A stretch of DNA of 64,000 nt. Source: PALSA-693 sp963834725. Lineage in GTDB: Bacteria; Actinomycetota; Acidimicrobiia; Acidimicrobiales; Palsa-688. Positions within the stretch are counted from its first letter, which is position 1. Each line of letters begins with the position of its first letter. The notes beneath the pieces are model-generated. The model saw only the letters and a program-made list of their open reading frames with translations. It made no database searches and was not told where the DNA came from. A program made the translations under genes and the position numbers. This document shows, piece by piece, positions 61,897 through 64,000 of the stretch. The DNA is taken from assembly GCA_963834725.1 (NCBI GenBank), contig CAWICN010000001.1, positions 4,526,001-4,590,000 on the forward strand, given 5' to 3'.

Positions 61897-64000
61897 ATGA
61901 CGGCGACCGACACCATCGAGCGCGTCGACTCGCCCGAACCGCCGGCGTCGAACGACCGGGGGTGGAGTCGCCTCCGGGTCGGCTTCTCGAACGGGGAAGC
62001 CATCGTCACGTTTCTCGTGGTGGCGGCCTGCGTGGTGTTCACCTTCAAAGAGCTACAGCCTTCCCAGCTCTTCAAGAACACCACGCCGGCGGGTGGCGAC
62101 ATGGGCGCCCACGTCTGGCTTCCGGCCTACGTCAAATCCAGCCTGCTGCCCCACTTGCGGATCACCGGCTGGACACCCGATTGGTACGACGGCTTTCCGG
62201 CCCTGACCTTCTATTTCCCGGGGCCGATCGTCGCCATTGCCCTCCTGTCCTACGTCATTCCCTACAACATCGCCTTCAAGCTGGTCACCGTGGTGGGCCT
62301 GCTCGCGCTGCCGGTTGCCGCGTGGGCCTTCGGCCGCCTGGCCCGGCTCCGGTTTCCCGGCCCTGCCTGCCTGGCCCTTGCGACCCTGCCATATCTCTTC
62401 GGCCGGGAGTTCACCATCTATGGCGGCAATATCGCCTCGACGATGGCCGGCGAGTTCAGTTTCTCGATCAGCCTCTCGCTGGCACTCGTCTTCCTGGGCC
62501 TGGTCGCGCGAGGCCTCGAGGACGGCCGGCATCGGGCCCTCGCCGCCATCGTGCTGGCGGCGTGTGGTGTTTGCCACATCCTGCCGTTGTTCTTCGCGAT
62601 CGGGGGCGCCATCGTGCTGACCCTGATGCGCTTCGACCGCCGGCGGCTTCGGTGGATCGTGCCGGTGCTGGTCGCCGGCGCCCTCCTTATCGCCTTCTGG
62701 GCCTTGCCGTTCTACGCCCGACTCCCGTACGCCACCAACATGGGCTACGAAAAGCTCACCAACTACCTCGGCAGCCTGTTCCCCGGTTCGGACACGTGGC
62801 TGTACATCCTCGCCGCGATCGGCGTCATGCTGGCGCTCGCCCGGAGAAACAGGGTCGGCATGTTTTTCACCATCATGGCGGTGCTCTCTGCACTGGTGTT
62901 CCGATTCGCGCCTCAGGCGCGACTGTGGAACGCCCGGGTGCTCCCGTTCTGGTTCCTCTGCCTGTACCTGCTGGCCGGTCTGGCCTTCATGGAGGCCGGC
63001 ACCCTGCTGGTAGAGCATCTGCGCACACCGGAGAGTCGCCGGGGGGCGCTGATCAGCGTTCCGATCGTCACTGGCGTCATCGCGTTCGCATGGGTCAACT
63101 ACCCGTTGCACAACCTGCCCTTCGGGCATGCGAGCGCTTCGGGCAAATACTCCTGGATGGGGATCAGCAGTTACGACTCCTCGTACGTTCCCTCCTGGAT
63201 CAACTGGAACTACTCCGGCTACCAGTCCTCGGGAAAGGCCCGCGAGCAGGAGTACTTCGCTCTGATTGCCGAGATGACCAAGCTGGGCAAGGACCCCTCC
63301 TACGGGTGTGGGCGGGCGATGTGGGAATACGAGCCCGAGCTGGACCAGATGGGCACTCCTGACGCGCTGATGCTCCTGCCCTACTGGACTCGCGGATGCA
63401 TCGGGTCGCAGGAAGGTCTGTACTACGAATCGTCGGCGACCACGCCGTACCACTTCCTCGACGCGGCCGAGCTCTCGGACCAGCCGTCCAACCCGGTCCG
63501 CGGCCTCGACTACCCCGATGGCCCCGATGTGGCCGAAGGCGTCCAGCACCTGCAGATGCTCGGGGTCAAGTACTTCATGGCCGAAACCCCTGACATCGAG
63601 GCCGCTGCCGACGCCGACAGCAACCTGCAGCTGATCGCCACGGTCGGCCCTTTCCCTGTCACCTACACAACCGGCTCGAAATCCTCGGTCAAGCAGCGCA
63701 CATGGAAGATCTACGAAGTGGAGAACTCGCCTGAGGTGACCCCGCTCGCCTATCAGCCGGTGGTCATCCGGGGCGTTTCGAAGGGCGGCCAGCCCTGGCT
63801 CACCGCTTCTGAGAACTGGTACCTCAACCCCGGCCTCTGGGATGTGTACGAGGCCGCTTCAGGTCCCGGGAACTGGGCCCGGGTATCCAGCAACTCAACC
63901 GCTCTGCCTCACACGTCGCTCCCGTCGGTGCAGGTTTCCGACATCCACGAGGGGACGGAGTCGATCTCGTTCAATGTGGACCAGACCGGCGTACCCGTGC
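61897..64000 (+). CDS. Large polytopic membrane protein of a conserved actinobacterial type (3' end outside window)
   Basis: The ATG at 61897 opens a frame without stop to the window end (at least 701 codons). After a cytoplasmic lead (TATDTIERVDSPEPPAS) comes a first membrane helix and the block NTTPAGGDMGAHVWLPAYV, then ITGWTPDWYDGFPALTFYFPGP, characteristic of large actinobacterial membrane proteins often labelled 6-pyruvoyl-tetrahydropterin synthase-related. Many helices follow (to about 63100), then a soluble extracytoplasmic region (YGCGRAMWEYEPELDQMG, LLPYWTRGC). It probably acts in envelope glycan assembly or export, but this is inference from context. No frame break seen. Confidence 0.85.
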   Translation, partial: MTATDTIERVDSPEPPASNDRGWSRLRVGFSNGEAIVTFLVVAACVVFTFKELQPSQLFKNTTPAGGDMGAHVWLPAYVKSSLLPHLRITGWTPDWYDGFPALTFYFPGPIVAIALLSYVIPYNIAFKLVTVVGLLALPVAAWAFGRLARLRFPGPACLALATLPYLFGREFTIYGGNIASTMAGEFSFSISLSLALVFLGLVARGLEDGRHRALAAIVLAACGVCHILPLFFAIGGAIVLTLMRFDRRRLRWIVPVLVAGALLIAFWALPFYARLPYATNMGYEKLTNYLGSLFPGSDTWLYILAAIGVMLALARRNRVGMFFTIMAVLSALVFRFAPQARLWNARVLPFWFLCLYLLAGLAFMEAGTLLVEHLRTPESRRGALISVPIVTGVIAFAWVNYPLHNLPFGHASASGKYSWMGISSYDSSYVPSWINWNYSGYQSSGKAREQEYFALIAEMTKLGKDPSYGCGRAMWEYEPELDQMGTPDALMLLPYWTRGCIGSQEGLYYESSATTPYHFLDAAELSDQPSNPVRGLDYPDGPDVAEGVQHLQMLGVKYFMAETPDIEAAADADSNLQLIATVGPFPVTYTTGSKSSVKQRTWKIYEVENSPEVTPLAYQPVVIRGVSKGGQPWLTASENWYLNPGLWDVYEAASGPGNWARVSSNSTALPHTSLPSVQVSDIHEGTESISFNVDQTGVPV

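Noticed and set aside
61890..63362. 490-codon frame overlapping the last membrane protein
   Set aside because: The frame starting at 61897 has membrane helices and family blocks and stays open to the window end; the other is Arg/Pro-rich shadow.

Overview
The window is one contiguous, very GC-rich stretch of bacterial chromosome, densely packed with genes on both strands. Gene content points to an actinobacterium: F420 biosynthesis (cofE, cofD), a PASTA Ser/Thr kinase, a DUF3499 protein, a DUF5719 protein, a mycobacterial-type SerC, an NdgR/LtbR-type leucine regulator and a mycobacterial LpdA-type flavoprotein. The frequent GTG/TTG starts and RTGA start/stop overlaps fit this. An Acidimicrobiia-like lineage seems plausible to me, but that is inference only.

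Layout. 1-3602: the 3' end of ligA, a PASTA kinase with a +1 frameshift, and an SCP2 protein. 3674-7248: gatC-gatA-gatB, with five 65-bp repeats between gatC and gatA. 7249-20256: branched-chain and serine biosynthesis: ilvD, an ilvB leader peptide with attenuator, ilvB-ilvN-ilvC, serC, an aspartate-type aminotransferase, serA, leuD-leuC, and an IclR-type regulator with an inverted-repeat operator next to leuC. 20253-24985: hydrolase, hypothetical protein, sirtuin, nitroreductase and a rhodanese-MoeB fusion. 25070-28026: methylmalonyl-CoA mutase catalytic subunit and an LpdA-like flavoprotein, both frameshifted. 28237-34765 (minus strand): a histidine-utilisation operon hutH-hutU-def-hutF-hutI with a peptide-deformylase-family gene in the middle. 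34839-37558: biotin-dependent carboxylase alpha chain and biotin ligase. 37633-57131: sugar-nucleotide and surface-glycan genes (rmlA, rmlB, rmlD, ugd, uxs, manC, galE, an Rmd-like reductase, and several glycosyltransferases including a large GT2-membrane fusion), with cofE-cofD embedded. 57124-64000: DUF5719 protein, ftsH, DUF3499 protein, CPBP protease, and a large membrane protein running off the end.

Two things stand out. First, a 22-codon micro-ORF repeat sits exactly at RTGA gene junctions in three unrelated operons (gatC/gatA, ilvB/ilvN, hutF/hutI), preserving the start/stop overlap at both ends. Second, the hut operon uses the HutF route, which makes N-formylglutamate, but has no hutG in the window; a deformylase-family gene is translationally coupled into it, which suggests that this enzyme does the missing deformylation. 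More generally, short tandem duplications repeatedly involve stop codons and gene junctions. Seven apparent single-base insertions break otherwise well conserved genes, which looks more like sequence error than gene decay.

No rRNA, tRNA, CRISPR array, integrase or transposase was recognised.
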